From contig DMUF01000038.1 in the NCBI GenBank assembly GCA_003476445.1, positions 1 to 6,949 on the forward strand: a stretch of DNA of 6,949 bases. Reading direction: 5' to 3'. The notes under the pieces are model-generated. The model had not been told where the DNA came from, ran no database searches, and was given only the letters and a program-made list of their open reading frames with translations. The stretch comes from Gammaproteobacteria bacterium (lineage in GTDB: Bacteria; Pseudomonadota; Gammaproteobacteria; Pseudomonadales; Azotimanducaceae). The number at the start of each line of letters is the position of its first letter. Position 1 is the first letter of the stretch. Below are positions 1 to 5,457 of this stretch, piece by piece. Made by a program: the position numbers and the translations under genes.

Positions 1-1370
1 GCCGACCAGGCAGTGAGACGATCACCCGTGAGCCCCGCGCTGATCCGCATCAGGGATGCCGGTCGATAGACGCCATGCTGCAGGTCGTCTTCTCGCGACC
101 AGAGCAGCTTGATGGTTTTACCGGATGCCCGCGCGATCTCTGTTGCTTCGGTAATGTGGGTCAGCGTACCGCGTCGACCGAACGCGCCACCGAGGTAGGT
201 GTTGTGCGAAGTCACCTGCTCCGGTTCAAGCCCAGCCGCCCGCGCCACCAGTCCGCGCGTCGCGGAGACGCTTTGTGATCCGGACCATACCTCGGCGCTG
301 TCGGCGCTCACGCGCACGACCGCGTTCATGGGCTCGAGTGGCGCGTGGGCGAGGAAAGGGGCCCAGTAGTCCGCGGTCAGCGTGGTATCTGATGCCGCAA
401 GACCGTCTTCCACATTGCCGTGCTCCGGACCGTCCAACGCCTCGAAGGCTTCGTCACCGTCGAGCGCGCGCGCGAAATCACTGCGCACGGTCTCTGTGTC
501 GACCTGACCAAGAGGCACATCTGTCCAGGAGACCGTCAGCGCCTGAGCGGCTTTGCGCGCCTGCCAGTAGCGCTGTGCGACGACCGCGACACCGTCGGTA
601 ATCGGTACGATGTCAGTGACGCCCGGCATGCTGCTCACGGACGCTGCGTCGTAACTCGCGACCTTCGCGCCGGCGACCGGCGGGCGCCGGACCACGGCGT
701 AGTGCATGTCCGGCAGCTCCACGTCGATGCCGTAAACAGCCGTTCCTGTCGCCTTGGCGATGCCGTCGAGGCGGGGAAATTCCGCCCCGATGTAGCGAAA
801 TTTGCTGGAAGGCTTGAGCGGAACATCAGCGCCCGGCTCGAGGCGCGCCGCGGTGGCCAGGAACTGCGCGTAGGGATAGCGCTCCGACCCCTGAACGATC
901 TGACCGTCGTCGGTGGCAAGAGTGTCGATGCTCACGCCCAGATCCTGTGCTGCCGCTTGGAGAAGCAATTGACGCGTGTTGGCACCCACCTGCCGCAGTG
1001 GCAGGTAATGAGAGCGGATCGAGTTACTGCCCCCGGTGAGTTGGACACCCATGCCCGGGTTGTTGTAGTCGGCGTGGACGCCGGCGAACAGGAGTTCGAA
1101 GCGCGCCGGATGCAGATCGAGGTCCTCGGCGATAAGCGTGGTCAGACCCGTTGTGACGCCCTGGCCCATTTCATCGCGTGGACAGTAGAAGCGTACGCGA
1201 CCGTCCGGCGTGAACTGCAGGAAGGCGTTGGGGACGAAGCCGTTCGGGTCAGCCGCGACGGCGACGGGCGTCTGCGAACAACCCGTGAGGGAAAAGCCGA
1301 TCATGAGGCCACCGCCCGCGATCGCAGTGGTGCGCAGGAAGGTGCGGCGCGACAGGCTGGTTTTACTCAT
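1..1370 (-). CDS. Molybdopterin-binding catalytic subunit of an IorB-type molybdenum hydroxylase (partial, C-terminus beyond window)
   Basis: Large subunit of a xanthine-oxidase-family molybdenum hydroxylase, which inserts a water-derived oxygen next to a ring nitrogen or into an aldehyde. I translated 456 codons without a stop from ATG 1370-1368. The N-terminus is a Tat signal: SRRTFL at residues 7-12, a hydrophobic stretch 16-29, then LTGC at 28-31, which resembles a lipobox. Family signatures follow: EMGQG 67-71, GGSNS 113-117, the R-x-D-x(3)-K-x-TG-x-A-x-Y segment near 199-211, HAPLEPMN 342-349, GGAFGRR 394-400 and WSREDD 424-429. These match the isoquinoline 1-oxidoreductase beta (IorB) type rather than classical XdhB. 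The active-site glutamate near the C-terminus lies outside the window. Its start overlaps the stop of the [2Fe-2S] gene (ATGA, 1370-1367), with GGGGG at 1382-1378 as a weak ribosome site, so the two are translationally coupled. The substrate cannot be read from the sequence. Confidence 0.95.
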   Translation of the reverse strand, partial: MSKTSLSRRTFLRTTAIAGGGLMIGFSLTGCSQTPVAVAADPNGFVPNAFLQFTPDGRVRFYCPRDEMGQGVTTGLTTLIAEDLDLHPARFELLFAGVHADYNNPGMGVQLTGGSNSIRSHYLPLRQVGANTRQLLLQAAAQDLGVSIDTLATDDGQIVQGSERYPYAQFLATAARLEPGADVPLKPSSKFRYIGAEFPRLDGIAKATGTAVYGIDVELPDMHYAVVRRPPVAGAKVASYDAASVSSMPGVTDIVPITDGVAVVAQRYWQARKAAQALTVSWTDVPLGQVDTETVRSDFARALDGDEAFEALDGPEHGNVEDGLAASDTTLTADYWAPFLAHAPLEPMNAVVRVSADSAEVWSGSQSVSATRGLVARAAGLEPEQVTSHNTYLGGAFGRRGTLTHITEATEIARASGKTIKLLWSREDDLQHGVYRPASLMRISAGLTGDRLTAWS

Positions 1371-1852
1371 GACCGTACCCCCGGCGCTGCGGCATCATGC
1401 GCAAGGCCCGCTACGGCGAGCACCGCCTTGCGGATTCGAGGATAGCAGCCGCATCGACACAGATTGCCCGCGAGCGCGCTGTCCACTGCCGCGGCATCAG
1501 GCGTTGGGGTGGACGCCAGCAGAGCTGCTGCCGACATGATCTGCCCGGACTGGCAGTAGCCGCATTGGGACACGTTGTGCTCGACCCAGGCAGCCTGTAG
1601 CGGGTGCAGTGCGTCCGGTGTGCCCAGACCTTCGATGGTCGTGATCGAGCGCCCTGCAACCGCGCTGACTGGCAGCACGCAGGTGCGCGTGGCGGCGCCG
1701 TCAACATGCATGGTGCACGCGCCGCAGAGCGCAGCGCCGCAGCCGTACTTGGAGCCCTTGAGACCGAAGGTATCGCGCACGACCCAGAGCAGCGGCGTAT
1801 CGGGATCTTCATCGGTGCGCACCGTGCGCCCGTTCAGCGTGAACTCGATCAT
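1367..1852 (-). CDS. [2Fe-2S] subunit of an IorA-type molybdenum hydroxylase
   Basis: Electron-transfer small subunit, 161 aa, close to the usual 150-170 aa of the IorA family. It should carry electrons from the molybdenum centre of the partner subunit to an external acceptor. Residues 1-75 form a plant-type ferredoxin domain with cluster ligands C38, C43, C46 and C58 (CGAALCGAC motif; the alanine two residues before C43 is typical of IorA-like members). The C-terminal helical domain binds the second cluster through C97, C100, C132 and C134 (CGYCQSGQ at 97-104, GNLCRCG at 129-135). It has no signal peptide, so if the complex is exported it must travel with the Tat signal of the large subunit. 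An AGGAG-like site at 1869-1865 lies 12 nt from the ATG, which is long. The gene heads the minus-strand pair, is read divergently from the EthD-like/P450 pair, and its TGA overlaps the next ATG. Confidence 0.95.
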   Translation of the reverse strand: MIEFTLNGRTVRTDEDPDTPLLWVVRDTFGLKGSKYGCGAALCGACTMHVDGAATRTCVLPVSAVAGRSITTIEGLGTPDALHPLQAAWVEHNVSQCGYCQSGQIMSAAALLASTPTPDAAAVDSALAGNLCRCGCYPRIRKAVLAVAGLAHDAAAPGVRS

Positions 1853-1952
1853 GGTGGTGCGGCGCTCCTGCCGGTGAAAGACCGTTCATGGTCGGTTCCA
1901 CGTCGTCAAACGGGTGTGATCGGACGCGGCGCTCTATGCAATACTCAGCAAG

Positions 1953-1962
1953 TCACGCGTGA
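1953..1962. promoter_or_regulatory. Perfect 10-bp palindrome TCACGCGTGA, candidate operator
   Basis: TCACGCGTGA equals its own reverse complement. It lies immediately upstream of the ribosome binding site (1964-1969) of the EthD-like gene. The position would suit a repressor site or an mRNA element controlling the EthD-like/P450 pair. The palindrome is short enough to arise by chance in GC-rich DNA, and I see no second copy in the other intergenic region. Confidence 0.3.
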
Positions 1963-1963
1963 A

Positions 1964-1969
1964 GGGGAG
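1964..1969 (+). promoter_or_regulatory. Ribosome binding site fixing the start of the EthD-like gene
   Basis: GGGGAG lies 6 nt before ATG 1976. The reading frame stays open upstream to 1604, antisense to the [2Fe-2S] gene, but that extension has no family resemblance. The strong site therefore fixes the start at 1976. Confidence 0.8.
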
Positions 1970-1975
1970 AACATC

Positions 1976-2368
1976 ATGCCGCGCTTTCTGCTTATCGGTC
2001 TCTGTGAACCGCCCGGCCCGGAATACCAGGCCCAGTTCGACGAATGGTTCGTGAATCAGCACATCGAGGACACTGCGAAATGCCCCAATTTCGTCCGTGG
2101 TTCCGTCTATAAGCTGGCGGGCGCGCATCTCGGCAGCGAGACGGCATCCGGCTATCTCTCGGTATACGAGGTCGAGGCGCCAAGCTACGAAGAAGCCGAA
2201 CATGTGCTCAACGAGTGGCAGCGCGATCCGGATGCGTGGCCTGGCCGGCGTCGGCACCTCGCTACGGCTGAGCAGTTTGGCGGTATGCCGCTGCGTGTGC
2301 GGGGCTCCGGCTGGTATGAATTCCTGCAATCGTTCGAGGGCCCGGCGGCGCCGGGGTCGGGATCGTGA
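1976..2368 (+). CDS. Small EthD-like dimeric alpha/beta-barrel protein coupled to the P450
   Basis: A 130-aa soluble protein with the pattern of the EthD/dimeric ferredoxin-like alpha/beta-barrel superfamily. A first beta strand (residues 3-9, RFLLIGL) leads to a helix with FDEWFVNQHIED (21-32), in which W24 and H29 are the conserved Trp and His. PNFVRGSVYKL follows at 37-47, then YLSVYEVEAP, the usual core strand, and a helical C-terminal region. It has no signal peptide or membrane segment. EthD of the ethRABCD system is needed for its P450 to oxidise tert-alkyl ethers, although its chemistry is unsettled; others of this fold are small mono-oxygenases, decarboxylases or isomerases. Its TGA overlaps the GTG of the P450 (GTGA, 2365-2368), so the two are made together, probably as an accessory or next-step pair. 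The exact family is uncertain; the fold assignment is the safer part. Confidence 0.8.
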   Translation: MPRFLLIGLCEPPGPEYQAQFDEWFVNQHIEDTAKCPNFVRGSVYKLAGAHLGSETASGYLSVYEVEAPSYEEAEHVLNEWQRDPDAWPGRRRHLATAEQFGGMPLRVRGSGWYEFLQSFEGPAAPGSGS

Positions 2369-3639
2369 CGTCGGTCGCCGGCGTGCCGGCGCCACCCGAT
2401 GCGGCGGTCTTTCGTGGTCGCGCGTATGCGGATGATCCCTATCCGGTCCTGAAGATGCTGCGCGATCACTACCCCGTGTTCCAGAACCCCGTTACGGGGC
2501 ACTGGATGGTGACCCGCTATGACGACGTCATCGCGATCTTCCGCGATCAGGAGAATTTTTCGGCGTCGCCAAACGGCGATCATATCGGGGCGGTGTTCGG
2601 CCCGACCCTCATGGAGTACGACGGTGCCGAGCACGCCAAGCTGCGTAACATCGTCGCGCCAGAGTTCGTCGGGCTCAATCTGAAGGCGCTGCTGCCCGTG
2701 ATCACCCGCAACACGATGGCGCTGATCGAAAAGTTCACGGTGCACCACGCGCGCCGCATGGGCGAGCAGGCTGCGGCAACCGGCGTGATCGATATCGTCG
2801 ACGACTTTGCCACGCGTTTGCCGCTTAACGTGATCCTCGACGTGCTGGATCTGCCGCAGGAAGCGCACGAGGTGTTCCACACCTGGTATCCCGCCATGAT
2901 GAATGGCATCAACGGCGGCCCGCAGCTGCGCATCGAAGGACAACGCGCCAATGCCGAGTATCACGCTTATCTCGATCCGCTGATCGAGGCGCGGCGTCTT
3001 GCACCGGGCGAGGACCTGCTCTCGCGGCTCGTTCATGCGGAGGTGGACGGCCAGCGCATGTCGAAAGACGAGATCAAGTCCTTCGCGAGTCTGATTCTGG
3101 TGGCGGGCGCCGAGACCACGGACAAGGCCATCGCGAATCTGTGGTATCAGCTGCTCGCGAACCCGTCACAGTGGGCGGCGGTGCAGGCGGATCCCGACCT
3201 GCTTGATCGTGCGTTTACAGAGATGATGCGCATTCATGGTCCGGCGGCTGCGCAGACGCGACGCGCCATTCACGACGTGACGCTGCACGGCGTCACGATC
3301 CCGGCAGGGGCGTATGTCCATCTGTCGCTCTACGGGGCGAATCGCGACGAGCGGGTGTTTCGCGATCCGGACCGTTTCGATCTCAACCGCGAGGACCTCT
3401 ACTTCGGCAAGGAGCTGCGCTACGGCTATCACCAGGATGGTCGTGCGAGTCATGTTGGCTTTGGACTTGGGCCGCATTTCTGCGTGGGCTATCAGCTTGC
3501 GCGCGCCGAGGCGGTCACCGGTACGCGCATGCTTATGGATGTGCTGCGCAATCCGCGGTTCCGCCCGGGCACGACGCCGGGACCCATCGCGATTCGGATC
3601 GAGCCCTGGCATCTCGAGCTTGAGTTCGACGCGGCGTGA
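2365..3639 (+). CDS. Cytochrome P450 monooxygenase (bacterial, soluble, class I type)
   Basis: A 424-aa haem-thiolate monooxygenase, the normal length for a soluble bacterial P450; it uses O2 and two electrons to hydroxylate a substrate. The I-helix motif AGAETT is at residues 247-252, with E250-T251 in the place of the acid-alcohol pair. The K-helix ExxR is E286-R289. The haem loop FGLGPHFCVG is at 366-375, with Cys373 as the axial ligand. There is no membrane anchor. The start is GTG 2365, overlapping the preceding stop; GGGG at 2353-2356 is a weak ribosome site and the next ATG falls inside the conserved N-terminal region. The CYP family cannot be assigned by eye. No ferredoxin or ferredoxin reductase gene is in the window, so electrons must come from elsewhere; the [2Fe-2S] subunit to the left belongs to the molybdenum enzyme. 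The gene ends in a hairpin facing the convergent reductase gene. Confidence 0.97.
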   Translation: MTSVAGVPAPPDAAVFRGRAYADDPYPVLKMLRDHYPVFQNPVTGHWMVTRYDDVIAIFRDQENFSASPNGDHIGAVFGPTLMEYDGAEHAKLRNIVAPEFVGLNLKALLPVITRNTMALIEKFTVHHARRMGEQAAATGVIDIVDDFATRLPLNVILDVLDLPQEAHEVFHTWYPAMMNGINGGPQLRIEGQRANAEYHAYLDPLIEARRLAPGEDLLSRLVHAEVDGQRMSKDEIKSFASLILVAGAETTDKAIANLWYQLLANPSQWAAVQADPDLLDRAFTEMMRIHGPAAAQTRRAIHDVTLHGVTIPAGAYVHLSLYGANRDERVFRDPDRFDLNREDLYFGKELRYGYHQDGRASHVGFGLGPHFCVGYQLARAEAVTGTRMLMDVLRNPRFRPGTTPGPIAIRIEPWHLELEFDAA

Positions 3640-3647
3640 GCCGCGTC
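3628..3647. terminator. Perfect 8-bp hairpin with GTGA tetraloop at the convergent gene ends
   Basis: GACGCGGC (3628-3635) pairs perfectly with GCCGCGTC (3640-3647) around a GTGA loop (3636-3639). On the plus strand the loop is a GNRA tetraloop closed by C-G, and it contains the P450 stop codon TGA (3637-3639). The MDR reductase gene ends at 3654 on the other strand. Neither strand has a U-tract after the stem, so this is not a textbook intrinsic terminator. A role as a bidirectional transcript end or 3'-end stabiliser is inference. Confidence 0.5.
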
Positions 3648-3653
3648 CCTCGC

Positions 3654-4649
3654 TCAGATCCGCAGTAACTGCTTGCCGAAGTTCTCGCCGTTGAAGAGGC
3701 GGAGCAGCGTGCGCGGAATATTTTCGAAGCCGTGCTGCAGGTCTTCCTTGTAACGCAGCTGCCCGCTCTTCAGCCATGACGACAGACGCTCGAGCGCGAC
3801 GGGTGCTTCTGACATGTAGTCCGTGACCAGGAAGCCTTCCATCGTGGCGCGCTGGAACACCAGGTTCATGTAGTTGGCGGGTCCGGGTGGCAGTTCTTCC
3901 GCCTGGTAGCGGGAAATGCCGCCGCAGATGACGACGCGCGCGTGCAGCGCGATGCGCGCAAGCACGTCGTTCAGTATCGAGCCGCCGACATTGTCGAAGA
4001 AGACATTGACCCCGTTGGGACAGGTCTCCTTGAGACGCTTCTTCACCACATCGTTGCGGTAATCGATGGCGTCGTCGAACCCGAGTTCGCTCACAAGCCA
4101 GTCACACTTGTCCGCGCCACCGGCGATACCGATGACCCGACAGCCCATGATCTTGCCGATTTGTCCGACCACCGAGCCTGTCGCGCCGGCAGCCCCGGAC
4201 ACGACCAGCGTATCGCCAGGCTCGGGTCGTCCGTGACGGACGAGACCAAAGTAGGCGGTGAGGCCGGTGCCGCCCAGGGGTCCCAGGTGGGCCGACAGCA
4301 GATCGTCGTTCGGAATGCGTGACACGCCGTCGGGCGACACGTCAGAGAATTCCTGCCAGCCGAGCATGCCGATGACTTTGTCGCCGACCTTGAGAGCGTC
4401 GACGCGTGACTCGGTCACCGTGCCAATGCCGCGCGCGGTCATCACCTGACCGAGGCTGGTCGCCTTTGCGTAGCCGATGTTCTCCATCTGCCCTTTCTGG
4501 CTGGGATCAAAGCCCAGAATTTCCGTGCGGACGCGCACCGAGCCTGCGGCGAGTGGCTCAAGCTCCGTTTCAGTCAGCAGGAAGTCGCTCTCTCGCAGCG
4601 CTCGGCCGCGGGGCTGACCGTTGATCACCCATTGGCGTTGTGTCGTCAT
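3654..4649 (-). CDS. NADP-dependent medium-chain oxidoreductase, CurA/PTGR-type enone reductase
   Basis: A 331-aa, zinc-independent MDR-superfamily enzyme of the group that includes CurA, prostaglandin reductase and leukotriene B4 dehydrogenase. These usually reduce the C=C bond of alpha,beta-unsaturated carbonyls with NADPH. Seen in order: an N-terminal GroES-like domain with LGFDP 45-49 and GWQEF 97-101, LGGTGLTAYFGL 124-135, the Rossmann loop SGAAGATGSVVGQ 151-163, DNVGG 219-223, CGGISRY 242-248, and the C-terminal family tail. The family's usual L-x-x-DPYMRxRM stretch reads DPSQKGQM (48-55) here, so the substrate side may differ. The start is ATG 4649-4647 with AAGGAA at 4663-4658, 8 nt upstream. 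The gene follows the SnoaL-like gene by 43 nt on the same strand, probably as one operon, and ends tail to tail with the P450. A role in saturating a CoA-ester or ring enone is inference. Confidence 0.93.
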   Translation of the reverse strand: MTTQRQWVINGQPRGRALRESDFLLTETELEPLAAGSVRVRTEILGFDPSQKGQMENIGYAKATSLGQVMTARGIGTVTESRVDALKVGDKVIGMLGWQEFSDVSPDGVSRIPNDDLLSAHLGPLGGTGLTAYFGLVRHGRPEPGDTLVVSGAAGATGSVVGQIGKIMGCRVIGIAGGADKCDWLVSELGFDDAIDYRNDVVKKRLKETCPNGVNVFFDNVGGSILNDVLARIALHARVVICGGISRYQAEELPPGPANYMNLVFQRATMEGFLVTDYMSEAPVALERLSSWLKSGQLRYKEDLQHGFENIPRTLLRLFNGENFGKQLLRI

Positions 4650-4692
4650 GATCGGTGTTCCTTGTGTCTTCGCCAGTTCGAATGTCTTTTTA
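4650..4692 (-). other. Short spacer between the SnoaL-like and reductase genes
   Basis: This 43-nt gap holds only the reductase's ribosome site (4663-4658). I see no hairpin or promoter in it, which supports co-transcription of the two minus-strand genes. Confidence 0.6.
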
Positions 4693-5337
4693 TCAGTCAG
4701 CGAACGGCGTGCGCATGGCCAGCAGGCGCGCGCGGTGGTAGACCGTATCTTTGCGATTCTGCTGGGTCGTCATTTCCGGCCGGCCCGAGCGCATGCCGGT
4801 AGAAGCGGGCGAATCGATGCGTGTCCAGTCGGCGGTGCCGATGCGCGCCGCAATTTTCCAGCAGCCGTTGCGCTTCTCCATGCGGTCCATGTAGCGACCG
4901 CCGACCCACCAATCCATTTGCGTGTCCCACGCGTTCGCTGCTGCAAGCTTGTCACCGCGGGCACGCATGCGATGGAACGCGGTGAAATAGGCTTCGGTGT
5001 AGGCGGTCACGCCGTCGGGCTCGGGCTCGATGAAGATGTTCCCAAGCTGATGGTGCGTGTGCGTGAAACCGGCAAGTACTTCAAGCGCGTAGGCGACGAA
5101 ATCACCGGGACGCCCGGGGCGTGAAGCGCGCGAGGGATCGCTGCTCGGACCTTCGAAACCGTGGTGGTGCATCGAATCCGGGTGGAAGACACTGCGCAGG
5201 AGCGCCTCATCGCGGTGATCGATGGCGCGGCAGTAGGTCATCATCACTTCGGCGCACGCCTGCTTGTCGAGCAGCACCTGCAGGTGCGGATCGGCAACCG
5301 TTGCAACGCGTCCAGTATCGATCTTCGTGCGGCTCAT
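4693..5337 (-). CDS. SnoaL/NTF2-like fold protein, possible dehydratase or isomerase
   Basis: A 214-aa cytoplasmic protein with the alpha+beta cone pattern of the SnoaL-like (SnoaL_4) group. An N-terminal helix carries ACAEVMMTYCRAIDHRD (27-43) and is followed by FHPDSMHHH (51-59). A central segment THTHHQLGN (92-100) and strands EAYFTAF (115-121) lead to the closing strands GGRYMDRMEKRNGCWKI (146-162). This fold includes scytalone dehydratase, ketosteroid isomerase and bile-acid 7-alpha-dehydratase (BaiE). Y35 and D40 have the Tyr-x4-Asp spacing of the BaiE active site, and H95 or H96 could be the partner His; that comparison is from memory and is inference. About 40 residues follow the fold (from about 173), longer than most relatives. 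The start at ATG 5337 has a very strong GGGAG site (5347-5343), 5 nt upstream. The gene heads a minus-strand pair with the MDR reductase. A non-catalytic binding role is possible. Confidence 0.88.
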   Translation of the reverse strand: MSRTKIDTGRVATVADPHLQVLLDKQACAEVMMTYCRAIDHRDEALLRSVFHPDSMHHHGFEGPSSDPSRASRPGRPGDFVAYALEVLAGFTHTHHQLGNIFIEPEPDGVTAYTEAYFTAFHRMRARGDKLAAANAWDTQMDWWVGGRYMDRMEKRNGCWKIAARIGTADWTRIDSPASTGMRSGRPEMTTQQNRKDTVYHRARLLAMRTPFAD

Positions 5338-5457
5338 GTGGGCTCCCCTCCCTTGGTAGTACGCCGGTCGGCTTCAGTACATCGATTAGCAACCGGATGA
5401 TCAGTGGCAGCCTAGCATTTTCGGTTAGTCTTGGGGCTCCCGATATGGAGAGCGTTT
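5338..5457. promoter_or_regulatory. Divergent intergenic region between the SnoaL-like gene and the acyl-CoA synthetase gene
   Basis: These 120 nt lie between two head-to-head units. They contain the SnoaL ribosome site (5347-5343), AACCG (5391-5395) and its inverted copy CGGTT (5422-5426) with centres 31 bp apart, and small palindromes such as TGATCA (5398-5403). TAGCAT at 5413-5418 could serve as a -10 box on the plus strand, but no well-placed -35 is seen. Promoter function is inferred from the divergent layout. Confidence 0.45.
5447..5450 (+). promoter_or_regulatory. Ribosome binding site of the acyl-CoA synthetase gene
   Basis: GGAG lies 7 nt before ATG 5458. It overlaps another ATG at 5445-5447 that is out of frame, so it decides the start in favour of 5458. 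Confidence 0.7.

Larger units (their letters stand above)
1853..1975. promoter_or_regulatory. Divergent intergenic region between the molybdenum hydroxylase pair and the EthD-like/P450 pair
   Basis: These 123 nt separate two head-to-head transcription units and must hold both promoters and any shared operator, unless one unit is read from elsewhere. On the minus strand TTGACG (1909-1904) resembles a -35 box, but the hexamer 17 nt on, AACGGT, is a poor -10. No convincing sigma-70 promoter is visible for the plus strand. CGGT/ACCG half-sites recur at 1872, 1881 and 1893, and a perfect palindrome sits at 1953-1962. The assignment as regulatory rests on position and is inference. Confidence 0.5.

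Noticed and set aside
420..1445. Long plus-strand open frame (341 codons) opposite the molybdenum hydroxylase genes
   Set aside because: It is antisense to a reading frame with clear family motifs along its whole length. Its own translation is rich in Arg and Ala with no recognisable domain, as expected of a GC-rich shadow.
1367..1852. [2Fe-2S] gene as the missing ferredoxin for the P450
   Set aside because: It has the two-cluster IorA layout and is coupled to the molybdenum subunit on the opposite strand, so it is not a P450 electron donor.
1881..1909. Sigma-70 promoter for the minus-strand molybdenum hydroxylase pair (TTGACG at 1909-1904, AACGGT at 1886-1881)
   Set aside because: The -35 is good and the spacing is 17 nt, but the -10 matches only two of six positions, so I do not call it.
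1604..1975. In-frame upstream extension of the EthD-like gene to an ATG at 1604
   Set aside because: The extension lies antisense to the [2Fe-2S] gene and lacks family similarity, and a strong ribosome site stands at 1964-1969 before ATG 1976.
2185..3036. Minus-strand open frame (283 codons) opposite the P450
   Set aside because: The P450 frame carries all diagnostic motifs. The antisense frame shows no ribosome site, domain or sensible composition.
3276..3297. CGTGACG/CGTCACG inverted repeat inside the P450 gene
   Set aside because: The arms are short, the loop is 8 nt, and it sits in the middle of a coding region with no sign of a regulatory role.
3166..3777. Minus-strand open frame (203 codons) across the P450 and reductase ends
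   Set aside because: It overlaps two well-supported genes and the hairpin between them, and its translation resembles no known family.
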